Of a DNA stretch of 11,362 nucleotides, positions 1-7,117 are shown one piece after another. The position numbers were made by a program, and so were the translations under genes. The notes below the pieces were generated by a model. The model had not been told where the DNA came from, did not search any database, and saw only the letters and a list, made by a program, of their open reading frames with translations. Source of the DNA: Chloroflexota bacterium (GTDB taxonomy: Bacteria > Chloroflexota > FW602-bin22 > JAMCYS01); NCBI GenBank assembly GCA_021847625.1, contig JAJZQK010000049.1:1-11362 (forward strand), written 5' to 3'. Within the stretch, counting starts at the first letter, position 1, and the number at the start of each line of letters is the position of its first letter.

Positions 1-136
1 ACTACTGCCGGACCCCGTCGCCCATCCGAGCACCATCCCTGGAGGCACATGCCCATCGGCCGACCACGATAACCGCCTCCTACCACAAGGACCACTCTCC
101 CGGAAACGTGACGGACACCCGCAGGCCGGGGCGAAA

Positions 137-165
137 TTGCAAACGCGCACGCGTCCTGCTAGAAT
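137..165 (+). promoter_or_regulatory. Promoter of the leuS T-box transcript (sigma-70 type, extended -10)
   Basis: The -35 box TTGCAA (137-142) lies 17 bases from the -10 box TAGAAT (160-165), and a TG at 157-158 makes it an extended -10 (TGCTAGAAT). Transcription should start near 172, just before the first recognisable T-box element. No other start signal is visible between here and leuS. The TGCTANNAT form recurs at other promoters in this window. Confidence 0.75.
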
Positions 166-171
166 TGGGTC

Positions 172-433
172 CACAAGCGAGGAACGGGAGTAGTAGGCCC
201 CGCACCAACAGCGAGCCGCGCATGGGTGAGAGCGCGACGGCGACGGCGCCTTCGATGGGCGCTGGCAAGGCCGAACTCGCCCGGGAGCCGCGAGGGCGAT
301 GGTCCCAGCCAGGCAGGTAGCCTTCGTCGGGTTGCGCCCGTTAGCGCGCGAGAGGGGGTGGGCGTAGGCCCGCCAATCAGGGTGGTACCGCGGAAAGACC
401 TTTCGTCCCTGCGACGACGAAGGGTCTTGTTTT
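172..433 (+). ncRNA. T-box riboswitch leader specific for tRNA-Leu, upstream of leuS
   Basis: This untranslated leader senses uncharged tRNA-Leu and lets transcription run into leuS when charging is low. Stem I is readable: a GNAGGAA-type basal motif, CGGG (185-188) pairing with CCCG (280-283), an AGTAGTA strand, then GGCC (196-199) pairing with GGCC (269-272). The intervening 3' strand is GAACTC, which puts the specifier codon CTC (Leu) at 276-278. The distal part has an AGCGAG bulge (210-215) and a CGCGC/GCGCG hairpin with a GGGTGAGAG-type loop (217-236). The conserved T-box AGGGTGGTACCGCGG is at 379-393. Its UGGU (383-386) can pair with the tRNA end ACCA, which fits the A73 discriminator of tRNA-Leu. 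AGGG (379-382) pairs with CCCT (407-410) to form the antiterminator. Codon and discriminator both agree with the downstream gene. Confidence 0.95.
395..433 (+). terminator. Intrinsic terminator of the leuS T-box
   Basis: AAGACCTTTCGTC (395-407) pairs with GACGAAGGGTCTT (416-428) over 13 base pairs with one G-T pair. The loop is 8 bases and a T-rich tail (GTTTTGT) follows. The 5' arm, together with 408-410, is also needed for the antiterminator, so the two structures exclude each other, as in classical transcriptional T-boxes. Confidence 0.92.
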
Positions 434-481
434 GTGTTGGATACAATGTCGCGAAAACGTGCGGATAGAGGTGCGCGGAGG

Positions 482-2947
482 ATGAGCACACAGTACAAGC
501 CGACAGAGATAGAGCCCAAATGGCAGGCAAGATGGGCGGAGGATCGCCTGTACGAGGCGAGGGAGGACCCTAGCAAGCCGAAGTTCTACTCGCTCGTCAT
601 GTTCCCCTATACTTCTGGCGATCTGCACGTCGGCCACTGGTACAACTACGGCCCGGCCGACGTCTACGCGCGCTTCAAGCGCATGCAGGGCTACGACGTG
701 ATGCACCCGATCGGCTTCGACGCCTTCGGGCTGCCGGCCGAGGAGGCCGCCATCAAGCACGGCATCCATCCCTTTACCTGGACCGTGCGCAACATCGAGC
801 GCATGCGCAAACAGCTGCGCACGATCGGCGCCTCCTTCGACTGGAGCCGCGAGGTCGCCAGCTGCTTCCCGGACTACTACCGCTGGACGCAATACCTCTT
901 CCTCCAGCTCTACCACAAGGGGCTTGCCTACAAGGGCAAGGCACCGGCGAACTGGTGCCCTTCTTGCAACACCGTCCTCGCCAACGAGCAGGTCGTCGAG
1001 GGCCGCTGCGAGCGCTGCGGCTCCGTGGTGACCAGACGCGACCTCGAACAATGGTTCCTGCGCATCACCGACTACGCGGACGAGCTGCTGGACTTCAGCC
1101 AGATCGATTGGCCGGAACGCGTCAAGATAATGCAGACCAACTGGATCGGCAAGAGCACCGGCGCCGAGATCGTCTTCCGGGCGGAGAACGGGGAGGCGAT
1201 TCCCGTGTTCACCACTCGGCCGGACACCGTCTACGGCGTCACCTTCATGGTGCTAGCCCCCGAGCATCCTCTGGTCGAGAAGCTGACGACCCCGGAGAGG
1301 CGGCAGGCGGTGCAGGACTACGTCGAGGCGGCGCGCCGGCAGACGGAGATCGAGCGCCTTTCCGTGGAGAAGGTGAAGACCGGCGTTCCCATCGGCTCCT
1401 ACTGTATCAACCCCCTCAACGGCGAGCGCGTGCCGATCTGGATAGGCGACTACGTCCTCTACAGCTACGGCACGGGCGCCGTCATGGGCGTCCCGGCCCA
1501 CGATACGCGCGACTTCGACTTCGCCAAGCGGTACGAACTGCCGATACCCGTCGTCATTGCCCCGCCTGATTGGAATGGCCAGCCTCTCGACGAAGCCTAC
1601 GTCGACGAGGGGAAGATGGTCAACTCCGGCCCGTTCAACGGGACCCCCTCGAAGGAGGGCATCGAGCGGGTGTGCGATTACCTGGAGGAGAAGGGCATCG
1701 GCAGCCGGCGCATTAACTACCGTCTGCGTGACTGGCTCATTTCCCGCCAGCGCTACTGGGGCGCGCCCATTCCCATCGTGTACTGCCCCGAGTGCGGCAC
1801 CGTGCCGGTACCCGAGGCAGACCTGCCGGTCTTGCTGCCGGAGGATGCGGAGTTCCGCCCGACAGGCGAATCACCGCTCAAGCTCCACCACGGCTTCCTG
1901 CACACCACCTGCCCGAAATGCGGCGGACCCGCCGAGCGCGAGACCGACACCATGGACACGTTCATCTGCTCGTCCTGGTATTTCCTGCGCTACACGAGCC
2001 CCAACGACGACCAAGGCCCGTGGGACCGCGAGCGAGCACGCTATTGGATGCCGGTGGACCAGTATACCGGCGGCGTGGAGCACGCCGTCATGCACCTGCT
2101 CTATGCTCGCTTCTTCACCAAGGCACTGCGCGATTGCGGCCTCCTCGACGCCGACGAGCCTTTCCGCCGCTTGTTCAACCAGGGCATTATCACCTACGGC
2201 GGCATGAAGATGTCGAAATCGCGGGGGAACGTCGTCAACCCCGACGACTACGTGAGCAAGATGGGCGCCGACACTGTCCGCGCGTATCTGATGTTCATCG
2301 GACCCTGGGAGCAAGGTGGCGACTGGAACGACCAGGGCATCGCCGGCATGTTCAGATTCATGAACCGCGTCTGGAACCTAGTGGACAGGGCGCTCGAAGA
2401 CGGCCTTCCCGCGGAGAGGCTCTCCCTCGCCGATGCTCGCACCGCCGAGGATCCCGCCGTGCGCGAACTCCTCCGCGTCACCCACAAAACGATCAGGCGG
2501 GTCACGGACGACGTAGAGAGATTCCGCTTCAACACGATGCTAGCGGCCTTGATGGAGTTCACTAACTACCTAGGGTCGGTCCAGGATACTGCGGTCGTCC
2601 GCACGCCGGCTTGGAGCGCGGCCATCGAGGCCCTGCTACTGCTCCTGGCGCCCTCGGCGCCCCACATGGCCGAGGAGCTCTGGTCGCAAATCGGCCGGCC
2701 GTACAGCGTTCATACCCAGCCGTGGCCGCAGTGGGATGAAGAACTGGCCGCCGAGGAGATGTTCACGCTCGTCGTTCAGGTCAACGGCCGCGTGCGCGAC
2801 CGCCTGAGCGTGCCGGTCTCGATCACGGAAGAAGACGCGCGCACAATGGCCCTGGGCAGCGACCAGGTTCGCCGCTTCCTCGACGGCAAGAAGGTGGCGA
2901 ACGTGGTCTACGTGCCAGGTCGCCTGGTCAACATCGTCGCACGGTAG
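482..2947 (+). CDS. leuS: Leucyl-tRNA synthetase
   Basis: This cytoplasmic class Ia synthetase (821 residues, normal for bacterial LeuRS) charges tRNA-Leu with leucine using ATP. The HIGH motif is HVGH (49-52) and the KMSKS loop is at 576-580. The CP1 editing domain, which hydrolyses mischarged tRNA, shows TTRPDT (244-249) and GVPAHD (336-341) with the conserved Asp341. Two zinc knuckles are visible: Cys159/162 with 176/179, and Cys435/438 with 477/480. The helical anticodon-binding domain and the small C-terminal domain follow. The frame is open further up to GTG 434 and ATG 446, but those lie at or just after the T-box terminator. ATG 482 is preferred because AGAGGTG (467-473) sits 8 bases upstream and the family sequence begins there. 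A second purine-rich GGAGG directly abuts the ATG. Expression is controlled by the leader. Confidence 0.98.
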   Translation: MSTQYKPTEIEPKWQARWAEDRLYEAREDPSKPKFYSLVMFPYTSGDLHVGHWYNYGPADVYARFKRMQGYDVMHPIGFDAFGLPAEEAAIKHGIHPFTWTVRNIERMRKQLRTIGASFDWSREVASCFPDYYRWTQYLFLQLYHKGLAYKGKAPANWCPSCNTVLANEQVVEGRCERCGSVVTRRDLEQWFLRITDYADELLDFSQIDWPERVKIMQTNWIGKSTGAEIVFRAENGEAIPVFTTRPDTVYGVTFMVLAPEHPLVEKLTTPERRQAVQDYVEAARRQTEIERLSVEKVKTGVPIGSYCINPLNGERVPIWIGDYVLYSYGTGAVMGVPAHDTRDFDFAKRYELPIPVVIAPPDWNGQPLDEAYVDEGKMVNSGPFNGTPSKEGIERVCDYLEEKGIGSRRINYRLRDWLISRQRYWGAPIPIVYCPECGTVPVPEADLPVLLPEDAEFRPTGESPLKLHHGFLHTTCPKCGGPAERETDTMDTFICSSWYFLRYTSPNDDQGPWDRERARYWMPVDQYTGGVEHAVMHLLYARFFTKALRDCGLLDADEPFRRLFNQGIITYGGMKMSKSRGNVVNPDDYVSKMGADTVRAYLMFIGPWEQGGDWNDQGIAGMFRFMNRVWNLVDRALEDGLPAERLSLADARTAEDPAVRELLRVTHKTIRRVTDDVERFRFNTMLAALMEFTNYLGSVQDTAVVRTPAWSAAIEALLLLLAPSAPHMAEELWSQIGRPYSVHTQPWPQWDEELAAEEMFTLVVQVNGRVRDRLSVPVSITEEDARTMALGSDQVRRFLDGKKVANVVYVPGRLVNIVAR

Positions 2948-3056
2948 GGACCTGCAGGCTTACCCTAGCCTAGGCACCAACCAATCCCCCTCTCCCTTCC
3001 AGGCTTCGTGGCAGAAGAACGGCGGGGACGCGCGGCGCTGAAGCGGCCGCGCTAAG

Positions 3057-3081
3057 ATAACAAAGCCCGCTAAAGCGGGCT
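3057..3081 (-). terminator. Intrinsic terminator for leftward (minus-strand) transcription
   Basis: Read on the minus strand, AGCCCGC, TTTA, GCGGGCT forms a 7-8 bp stem (3064-3081) followed by the T-rich run TTTGTT (3064 down to 3059). It lies about 300 bases past the stop of the epimerase gene, so it would end the lipoprotein-epimerase transcript before it runs antisense into leuS. Confidence 0.65.
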
Positions 3082-3161
3082 GGCGATATGTCGGTTGCCT
3101 GCCTGCTGGTTTGCCTGGCATTCGCTCGCCCGTCCTTAGCCCCCTCGAAAGGGGCTTTGTT
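3059..3161. repeat. 103-bp element with 10-bp inverted ends, one hairpin at each end
   Basis: The ends are AACAAAGCCC (3059-3068) and its exact reverse complement GGGCTTTGTT (3152-3161). Each end is built into a terminator-like hairpin pointing outward. It may be a bidirectional terminator cassette or a small non-autonomous repeat (MITE or REP pair). No target-site duplication is evident, and other genomic copies cannot be judged from this window. Confidence 0.5.
3138..3161 (+). terminator. Intrinsic terminator for rightward transcription (leuS)
   Basis: AGCCCC (3138-3143) pairs with GGGGCT (3151-3156), and the T-rich TTTGTT (3156-3161) follows. It lies about 190 bases after the leuS stop and is the first plus-strand hairpin there with a T tail. 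It mirrors the minus-strand terminator at 3057-3081. Confidence 0.65.
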
Positions 3162-3167
3162 GACTTA

Positions 3168-3224
3168 GCCCGCTGCTTCAGCGGCGGGCGGCCCGCACCT
3201 GCACCCTGGCGCCCCGCGGGGCGC
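3168..3224. repeat. Hairpin and perfect palindrome in the convergent spacer
   Basis: GCCCGC (3168-3173) pairs with GCGGGC (3184-3189); an alternative inner stem CGCTG/CAGCG uses 3171-3183. About 20 bases on, GCGCCCCGCGGGGCGC (3209-3224) is a perfect 16-base palindrome. Neither has a T tail, so they are repeats or structure rather than terminators. Confidence 0.55.
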
Positions 3225-3232
3225 GGGACGGC

Positions 3233-3356
3233 AGGGGACAAGCCCCTACCCCACGGGCTGCAACGACGCTCTACCGCGGACACGTAATGGCATTTCCCAC
3301 GGCAGCGCCAATGGCCGATGGGACAAACCCATCGGCCAGGGACAAGGACTTGCCCT
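3233..3356. repeat. Three hairpins sharing a GGGACAA core
   Basis: The first is AGGGG, loop ACAAG, CCCCT (3233-3247). The second is an 11-bp perfect stem TGGCCGATGGG (3312-3322), loop ACAAA, and its complement (3328-3338). The third is AGGG (3338-3341) pairing with CCCT (3353-3356) around CAAG/TTG. In each, GGG is followed by ACAA and closed by CCC, which suggests related units rather than unrelated stems. Confidence 0.5.
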
Positions 3357-3376
3357 AAGGCAACCGGTACCAGGTA

Positions 3377-4285
3377 CTACCCGATCAGGTCATGCAGGGC
3401 CGCCTCAATCTCGGGGAACCTGAAAGTGAAACCCGCCTCCTGAAGCTGGTGGGGTAGCACCCGCTGCCCCGTGAGGACGGTGGTCGACATCTCGCCCAGG
3501 AGCAGGCGCATGGGGAAGGCCGAGACGCGAAAGAGGGATGGGCGCCTTAGCACCCTACCCAGGATGCGGGCGAAGGCCGCGTTGTTGACCGGATCGGGGG
3601 CGGTAAGGTCGAACGGGCCGCTCGCGGTCTCGTTTTCGATGAGGAAGCGAATGGCGGCGACCTCGTCGGCGATGTGGATCCACGGGTACCATTGCCGGCC
3701 GTTGCCCAGCGGCCCGCCGACGAAGAAGCGGAAGGGGAGCGCCAGGCGGGGCAGGGCGCCATCTTTAGCATCGAGGATGAGCCCGCTGCGGATGATCGCC
3801 CGGCGGACGCCCGCGGCCTCCACCGGCGCCGTGGAGGCCTCCCACTCCACGCAGGTGCGGGCCAGGAAGTCATGGCCGGGCGGGTGGCTCTCGGTTATCT
3901 CCTCGTCGCCCTGGGGGCCGTAATAGCCCACGGCCGAGGCCTGGATGACGACGCGCGGCTTCGGCGTTGCCCCCTCCACGGCCTGCGCCACGGCCAGGCC
4001 GACGTTGAGGCGGCTCTCGCGGATGGTACGCTTGCGGTCGGCGGTCCAGCGGCCCTTCGCCAGGCTCGCGCCGGCCAGGTTGACGATGGCCCCGGCGCCG
4101 TCGGCGACCTGGCCCCAACCGGCCGCGCTACGGGCATCCCACCGTACGGCGTGGACGCCGGGCGGCAGGTTGGGATGCGCCCAGGGGTGGCGGCTGAGGA
4201 CGACCACTTCGTGGCCAGCAGCCATCAGATCGGCGCTCAGCGCCCGGCCGACCATACCGGTGCCCCCGGTGATGACGACGCGCAT
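3377..4285 (-). CDS. TIGR01777-type NAD(P)-dependent epimerase (SDR39U1/YfcH-like, DUF1731)
   Basis: This is a cytoplasmic extended-SDR protein of 302 residues, a typical family length. The N-terminus has the Rossmann motif GGTGMVG (7-13). The family hallmark SAVGYYG is at 117-123. The usual SDR lysine four residues after the tyrosine is absent, as is common in this family. The C-terminal part (about 253-300) matches the DUF1731 extension, with a LTGQRVLP segment. The substrate is unknown for most members; some are annotated as cell-division inhibitor SulA homologues by transfer, which I would not adopt. ATG 4285 is chosen because GAGAGGAG stands about 7 bases upstream and the Rossmann fold begins immediately. 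The longer frame to 4312 adds only charged residues. It lies 102 bp after the lipoprotein gene, with its own possible promoter at 4349-4357. Confidence 0.93.
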   Translation of the reverse strand: MRVVITGGTGMVGRALSADLMAAGHEVVVLSRHPWAHPNLPPGVHAVRWDARSAAGWGQVADGAGAIVNLAGASLAKGRWTADRKRTIRESRLNVGLAVAQAVEGATPKPRVVIQASAVGYYGPQGDEEITESHPPGHDFLARTCVEWEASTAPVEAAGVRRAIIRSGLILDAKDGALPRLALPFRFFVGGPLGNGRQWYPWIHIADEVAAIRFLIENETASGPFDLTAPDPVNNAAFARILGRVLRRPSLFRVSAFPMRLLLGEMSTTVLTGQRVLPHQLQEAGFTFRFPEIEAALHDLIG

Positions 4286-4348
4286 GTTCTTCTCCTCTCG
4301 CCGCCCCGGCAAGGCAAAGTGCTCGCCGCCGACAGGCTCTATCCCTCT

Positions 4349-4357
4349 ATGTTAGCA
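4349..4357 (-). promoter_or_regulatory. Possible extended -10 promoter for the epimerase gene
   Basis: On the minus strand TGCTAACAT reads as TGn plus TAACAT, about 64 bases before the ATG at 4285. No convincing -35 box lies 17 bases upstream. It is supported mainly by resemblance to the other TGCTANNAT promoters here. If real, the epimerase gene is at least partly independent of the lipoprotein gene. Confidence 0.4.
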
Positions 4358-4387
4358 CCCTTCGGCCGCCGCTGCCCACCGACCAGG

Positions 4388-5146
4388 CTAATTGTGAATG
4401 ATCACCTTCACCGCCACGATCTCGCCATTGCCGGCCGCCGTGCCGGAGGCCTGGACGATGGAGCCCGGCTGGGCGTCGCTCACGCCCGCCCGCGTGCCGT
4501 CTTCGTGGACGAACGATGTGTTGGCGGTGAGGACGATCTTCCCGATCCCCTCCGTGTACTCCTGGAAGGTAATCACCTTTCCGTCGGGCGAGACGGAGTC
4601 AACGATGCCGGCTGCGATCATGTAGGGCCCCTCCTCCACGGCGGCGCCCGGTCCGCCCGCGGGGCCCGCCTGGACCTGGCTGGGCGCCCCGGCAAACTGC
4701 TGGCCGAAGGCATCCTGGAGGGCCTTCTGCACGGACGGGTCGTCGCCGAGGTAGAGGGCGAGCACGTTACCCTGGTGGTAGAGGTGGGGCGAGGCCTCCC
4801 ACTTCACGCTCCGGCCATCGACGGTCTGCCCGTCAGACGACACCTTAGCGGCGTCGGCCTGGGCCGCGGCATCGCTAGGATAGGAGAAGAACTGGACCTC
4901 GGCGCCGGCCACGCGGAGCGTCTTCCCCTCGACCCCGAAGAACGGCTGGGAGGCCGCGCCCAGGAGCTCGACGTCGAGCCCCGGCCGGCGCAGACGGTCG
5001 ACGAGGCTCAAGTAGCTGTTCCCTCCCGGCGGCGTCGGCGTGGCCCGGCCCAGCTGGGTGAGGTTGGTACAGCCGGCCAGCAGCATGGCGCCGAGCAGGC
5101 CGATGATAAGGTAGATATGGGCTGGTCTTACGCGTAGATACCGCAA
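4388..5146 (-). CDS. Putative two-domain lipoprotein of unknown function
   Basis: The 252-residue product starts with a basic, hydrophobic signal and a lipobox LLAGC, predicting lipid attachment at Cys26 and display on the outer face of the cytoplasmic membrane. A Thr/Pro-rich linker (35-44) follows. Residues about 45-152 form a compact domain with a PFF (68-70), a KTLRVAG strand (75-81) and a WEASPHLYHQGNVLALYLG segment (116-134). I recall this as a recurrent uncharacterised Chloroflexota lipoprotein domain, but cannot name a Pfam entry. After a Gly/Ala/Pro linker (153-170), residues 178-252 resemble the DUF5666 beta-barrel type (GIVDSVSPDGKVITF ... GSIVQASG). The start is taken as TTG 5146, because GAGGGAGA lies just upstream and the signal follows directly. 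The open frame continues to 5614, but that part has no family character. No clear promoter was found. Confidence 0.8.
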   Translation of the reverse strand: MRYLRVRPAHIYLIIGLLGAMLLAGCTNLTQLGRATPTPPGGNSYLSLVDRLRRPGLDVELLGAASQPFFGVEGKTLRVAGAEVQFFSYPSDAAAQADAAKVSSDGQTVDGRSVKWEASPHLYHQGNVLALYLGDDPSVQKALQDAFGQQFAGAPSQVQAGPAGGPGAAVEEGPYMIAAGIVDSVSPDGKVITFQEYTEGIGKIVLTANTSFVHEDGTRAGVSDAQPGSIVQASGTAAGNGEIVAVKVIIHN

Positions 5147-5415
5147 CGTTAGTCTCCCTCTTCCGTGATTGGGCGGGAGGGTTGTCGCCCGCGGCCCTGG
5201 TCCAGAAAATGGGCACTCTCCCAAGGGAAGGCAGGCCGCGGGCACAACTCTCCGCGCCGTGAATCGGCAAAAAGCATGCCACCCCCGGGCCAGCGCTCGG
5301 GGCCGCCGGCGAGAGCCGGTCCCCCCGCGCCGCGCCTGCAGCCCTGCCTGGAAAGAAGCCAGCCGGCGGCTCACCATGACTGCCACCGTGGGCTCACCAG
5401 GCACGGGGCCAGGGA

Positions 5416-5474
5416 CTGGCCAGATGGCGGGGGCCAAAACCTGGCCATTTGGCCTTTGACCGCCAACCATCTGG
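5416..5474. promoter_or_regulatory. Operator-like nested repeats overlapping the -35 region
   Basis: Two direct copies, CTGGCCAGATGGC (5416-5428) and CTGGCCATTTGGC (5441-5453), agree at 11 of 13 bases, 25 bases apart. GGCCAAA (5432-5438) is inverted as TTTGGCC (5448-5454). CCAGATGG (5420-5427) is inverted as CCATCTGG (5467-5474). All dyads centre near 5443-5447, and the outer arm falls between the -35 and -10 boxes. This is the geometry of a regulator-binding site, although no regulator gene lies nearby. Confidence 0.45.
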
Positions 5475-5485
5475 GGGCGTATACT
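5456..5485 (+). promoter_or_regulatory. Promoter of the Tat-exported propeller gene
   Basis: TTGACC (5456-5461) and TATACT (5480-5485) are separated by 18 bases, both close to the sigma-70 consensus. Transcription would start near 5492, giving a leader of about 100 bases before the ATG at 5591. Confidence 0.65.
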
Positions 5486-5590
5486 AGTCCCGATAGGTCC
5501 CCTGACGGCGCCGGTGCCGTGGGGGGAGGGGAAGGACTGACGGTTGGAAGATATGAACGAGGATAGCATACCTCTCGGGAGGAATGAGGG

Positions 5591-7117
5591 ATGGCTGAGC
5601 GCAACTACAGACAAGGTATTACCAGGCGGGGCTTCCTGAGGTCGGCCCTCGCCCTGACGGCGGCACTGCCCCTGCTGGGAACCCCCGCCCTAGCCCTGGC
5701 CCGGCAGGTCCCCGCCCCGGCGGCCCCGGGGATAGCGGACGAGTTCGCGGCCTTCTACCAGGCCAAGGGTGGGGAGGAGATCTTCGGCCTGCCCCTCACG
5801 GGGGCCGTCGGCGAGGACGGGCACACGGCGCAGTACTTCACCCGCGCCCGCCTGGAGTCGTGGCCCGAGAACCCCCCCACCTACCGGGTCCAGGTGGGCC
5901 TGCTGGGGGTGCTGCTGGGCAAGGTTCAGCCCCCCATCACGGCCAACGTCGCCCCCACCGACCCCGCCCGCCGCTACTTCCCCCAGACGGGGCACGTGGT
6001 GGCCTTCGCCTTCAAGGACTTCTGGGAAACAAGAGGGGGCCTGGAGATCTTCGGCTACCCCGTCAGCGAACAGCTGGTGGAGGACGGGACGGTCGTGCAG
6101 TACTTCCAGCGGGCGAGGATGGAGTGGCAGCCAGGGAATCCCGCGGGTAAGCAGGTGGTGCTGGGCAATCTGGGGGCAGAGTACCTGGGGCTGGGGGCGG
6201 CGCCGGTTGCCACCGCCTCCCCGGTCATCCAGCCCAGCCCCGTGCGCAGTGGGCAGTGGCTGGTCTTCCACACCGCCCCCGGGGGGGACCTCTACGCCGT
6301 CCATCCCGACGGCAGCGGCCTGGCCAGGTTGGGGACGGGGATGACCCCCTCCTGGTCGGCGGATGGTAGCAAGATAGTCTACGCCCAGTGGGACTACCCG
6401 TGGGGCGTCTACACGATGGACGCCGACGGCGCCAACCCCCGGCAGGTGGCCATCACCTCCTATCCCTATGAGGTGAAGATGTCCCAGTCGCCGGTGGAGT
6501 CCCCCGACGGGCGCTACATCGCCTACGGGGAGAAGTACAGGGACTGGCGCAAGGTGCGCCCCTACATCGACGACAAGGGGCAGCTGGTGACCGAGGAGCT
6601 GCAGGACCTCTGGCGGGTGGGGGTGGTCGTCGTGGCCACGGGCCAGGTCCACCTCGTGGCCCAGGCCGACTTCGCCGCCGACCCGACCTGGGGGCCCGAC
6701 GGCAGGCTCATCTTCGAGGGGCGGGACGGGCTGTATGTGCTGAACGAGATAGAGACGAACCGCCAGATAGCGAAGGTGGCGGGGACCGACTCGCGGTTCT
6801 CGACCCCCTCCTGGTCGCCCGACGGGCAGCGGCTCGTCTTCAGCTGGCGCCAGCACGACCACTGGGAGATAGGGATGATCGGGGTGGATGGGAGTGGTTT
6901 TCAGATCTTGACCTCCAGCCGGCCGTTCGTGACCCCCGCCAACAACGTCTCCCCGGCCTGGTCGCCCGACGGGGGCTCGGTGGTGTTCGCCAGCGACCGC
7001 AACGGGAAGTGGGAGCTGTTCACGATGAGGGCGGACGGCAGCGAGCAGCGTCCCGTGGACCTGGGGGGGCTCGAGCTCACCTACGAGTTCGCCCGCGAAC
7101 GCATGGTCGCCTGGTAG
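5591..7117 (+). CDS. Tat-exported protein with two FxxFWxxxGGxxIFGxP repeats and a TolB/PD40-type beta-propeller
   Basis: This 508-residue protein begins with a twin-arginine signal, TRRGFLRS (11-18), a hydrophobic stretch and an ALA site near 35-37, so it should leave the cell folded. Two homologous repeats follow. The first spans about 50-110, with GGEEIFGLP (60-68) and QYFTRARLE (81-89). The second spans about 130-200, with GGLEIFGYP (149-157) and QYFQRARMEW (170-179). Repeats of this kind are common in exported Chloroflexota proteins and recall LGFP-type wall-binding repeats. The C-terminal half has five PD40/WD40-like blades, marked by WSADG or SPDG-type turns at about 255, 304, 367, 408 and 457, as in TolB propellers. 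No catalytic motif is visible, so a binding or scaffold role is inferred. GGGAGG (5577-5582) lies 8 bases before the ATG. A strong terminator follows. Confidence 0.88.
   Translation: MAERNYRQGITRRGFLRSALALTAALPLLGTPALALARQVPAPAAPGIADEFAAFYQAKGGEEIFGLPLTGAVGEDGHTAQYFTRARLESWPENPPTYRVQVGLLGVLLGKVQPPITANVAPTDPARRYFPQTGHVVAFAFKDFWETRGGLEIFGYPVSEQLVEDGTVVQYFQRARMEWQPGNPAGKQVVLGNLGAEYLGLGAAPVATASPVIQPSPVRSGQWLVFHTAPGGDLYAVHPDGSGLARLGTGMTPSWSADGSKIVYAQWDYPWGVYTMDADGANPRQVAITSYPYEVKMSQSPVESPDGRYIAYGEKYRDWRKVRPYIDDKGQLVTEELQDLWRVGVVVVATGQVHLVAQADFAADPTWGPDGRLIFEGRDGLYVLNEIETNRQIAKVAGTDSRFSTPSWSPDGQRLVFSWRQHDHWEIGMIGVDGSGFQILTSSRPFVTPANNVSPAWSPDGGSVVFASDRNGKWELFTMRADGSEQRPVDLGGLELTYEFARERMVAW

Larger units (their letters stand above)
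2948..3376. other. Gene-free convergent region rich in hairpins
   Basis: These 429 bases lie between the 3' ends of leuS (+) and the epimerase gene (-). I see no credible gene in either strand. The region instead carries at least seven short inverted repeats, annotated separately: a facing pair of terminators (3057-3161), a GCCCGC/GCGGGC hairpin (3168-3189), a perfect 16-base palindrome (3209-3224), and three hairpins sharing GGGACAA (3233-3356). The density suggests an intergenic spot that collects small REP-like repeats. Confidence 0.8.
5147..5590. other. Divergent intergenic region (444 bp)
   Basis: This stretch separates the lipoprotein (-) and the Tat-exported propeller gene (+). Open frames cross it, but none has a credible ribosome site plus protein character. 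Its right half holds the promoter at 5456-5485 and the repeats at 5416-5474. The left half (5150-5400) shows only GC-rich sequence without a persuasive minus-strand promoter; the leftward start remains unidentified. Confidence 0.7.

Noticed and set aside
52..61. CCCATCGGCC also found at 3328-3337
   Set aside because: Ten-base matches are expected many times by chance in a GC-rich 11-kb window.
49..72. Seven-codon frame after GGAGG, ATG at 49
   Set aside because: It lies upstream of the leuS promoter, the peptide shows no attenuator pattern (no leucine codons), and the SD-ATG gap is short; chance is likely.
3674..5137. Plus-strand open frame of 487 codons
   Set aside because: It is the complement of the epimerase and lipoprotein genes, with composition typical of an antisense shadow.
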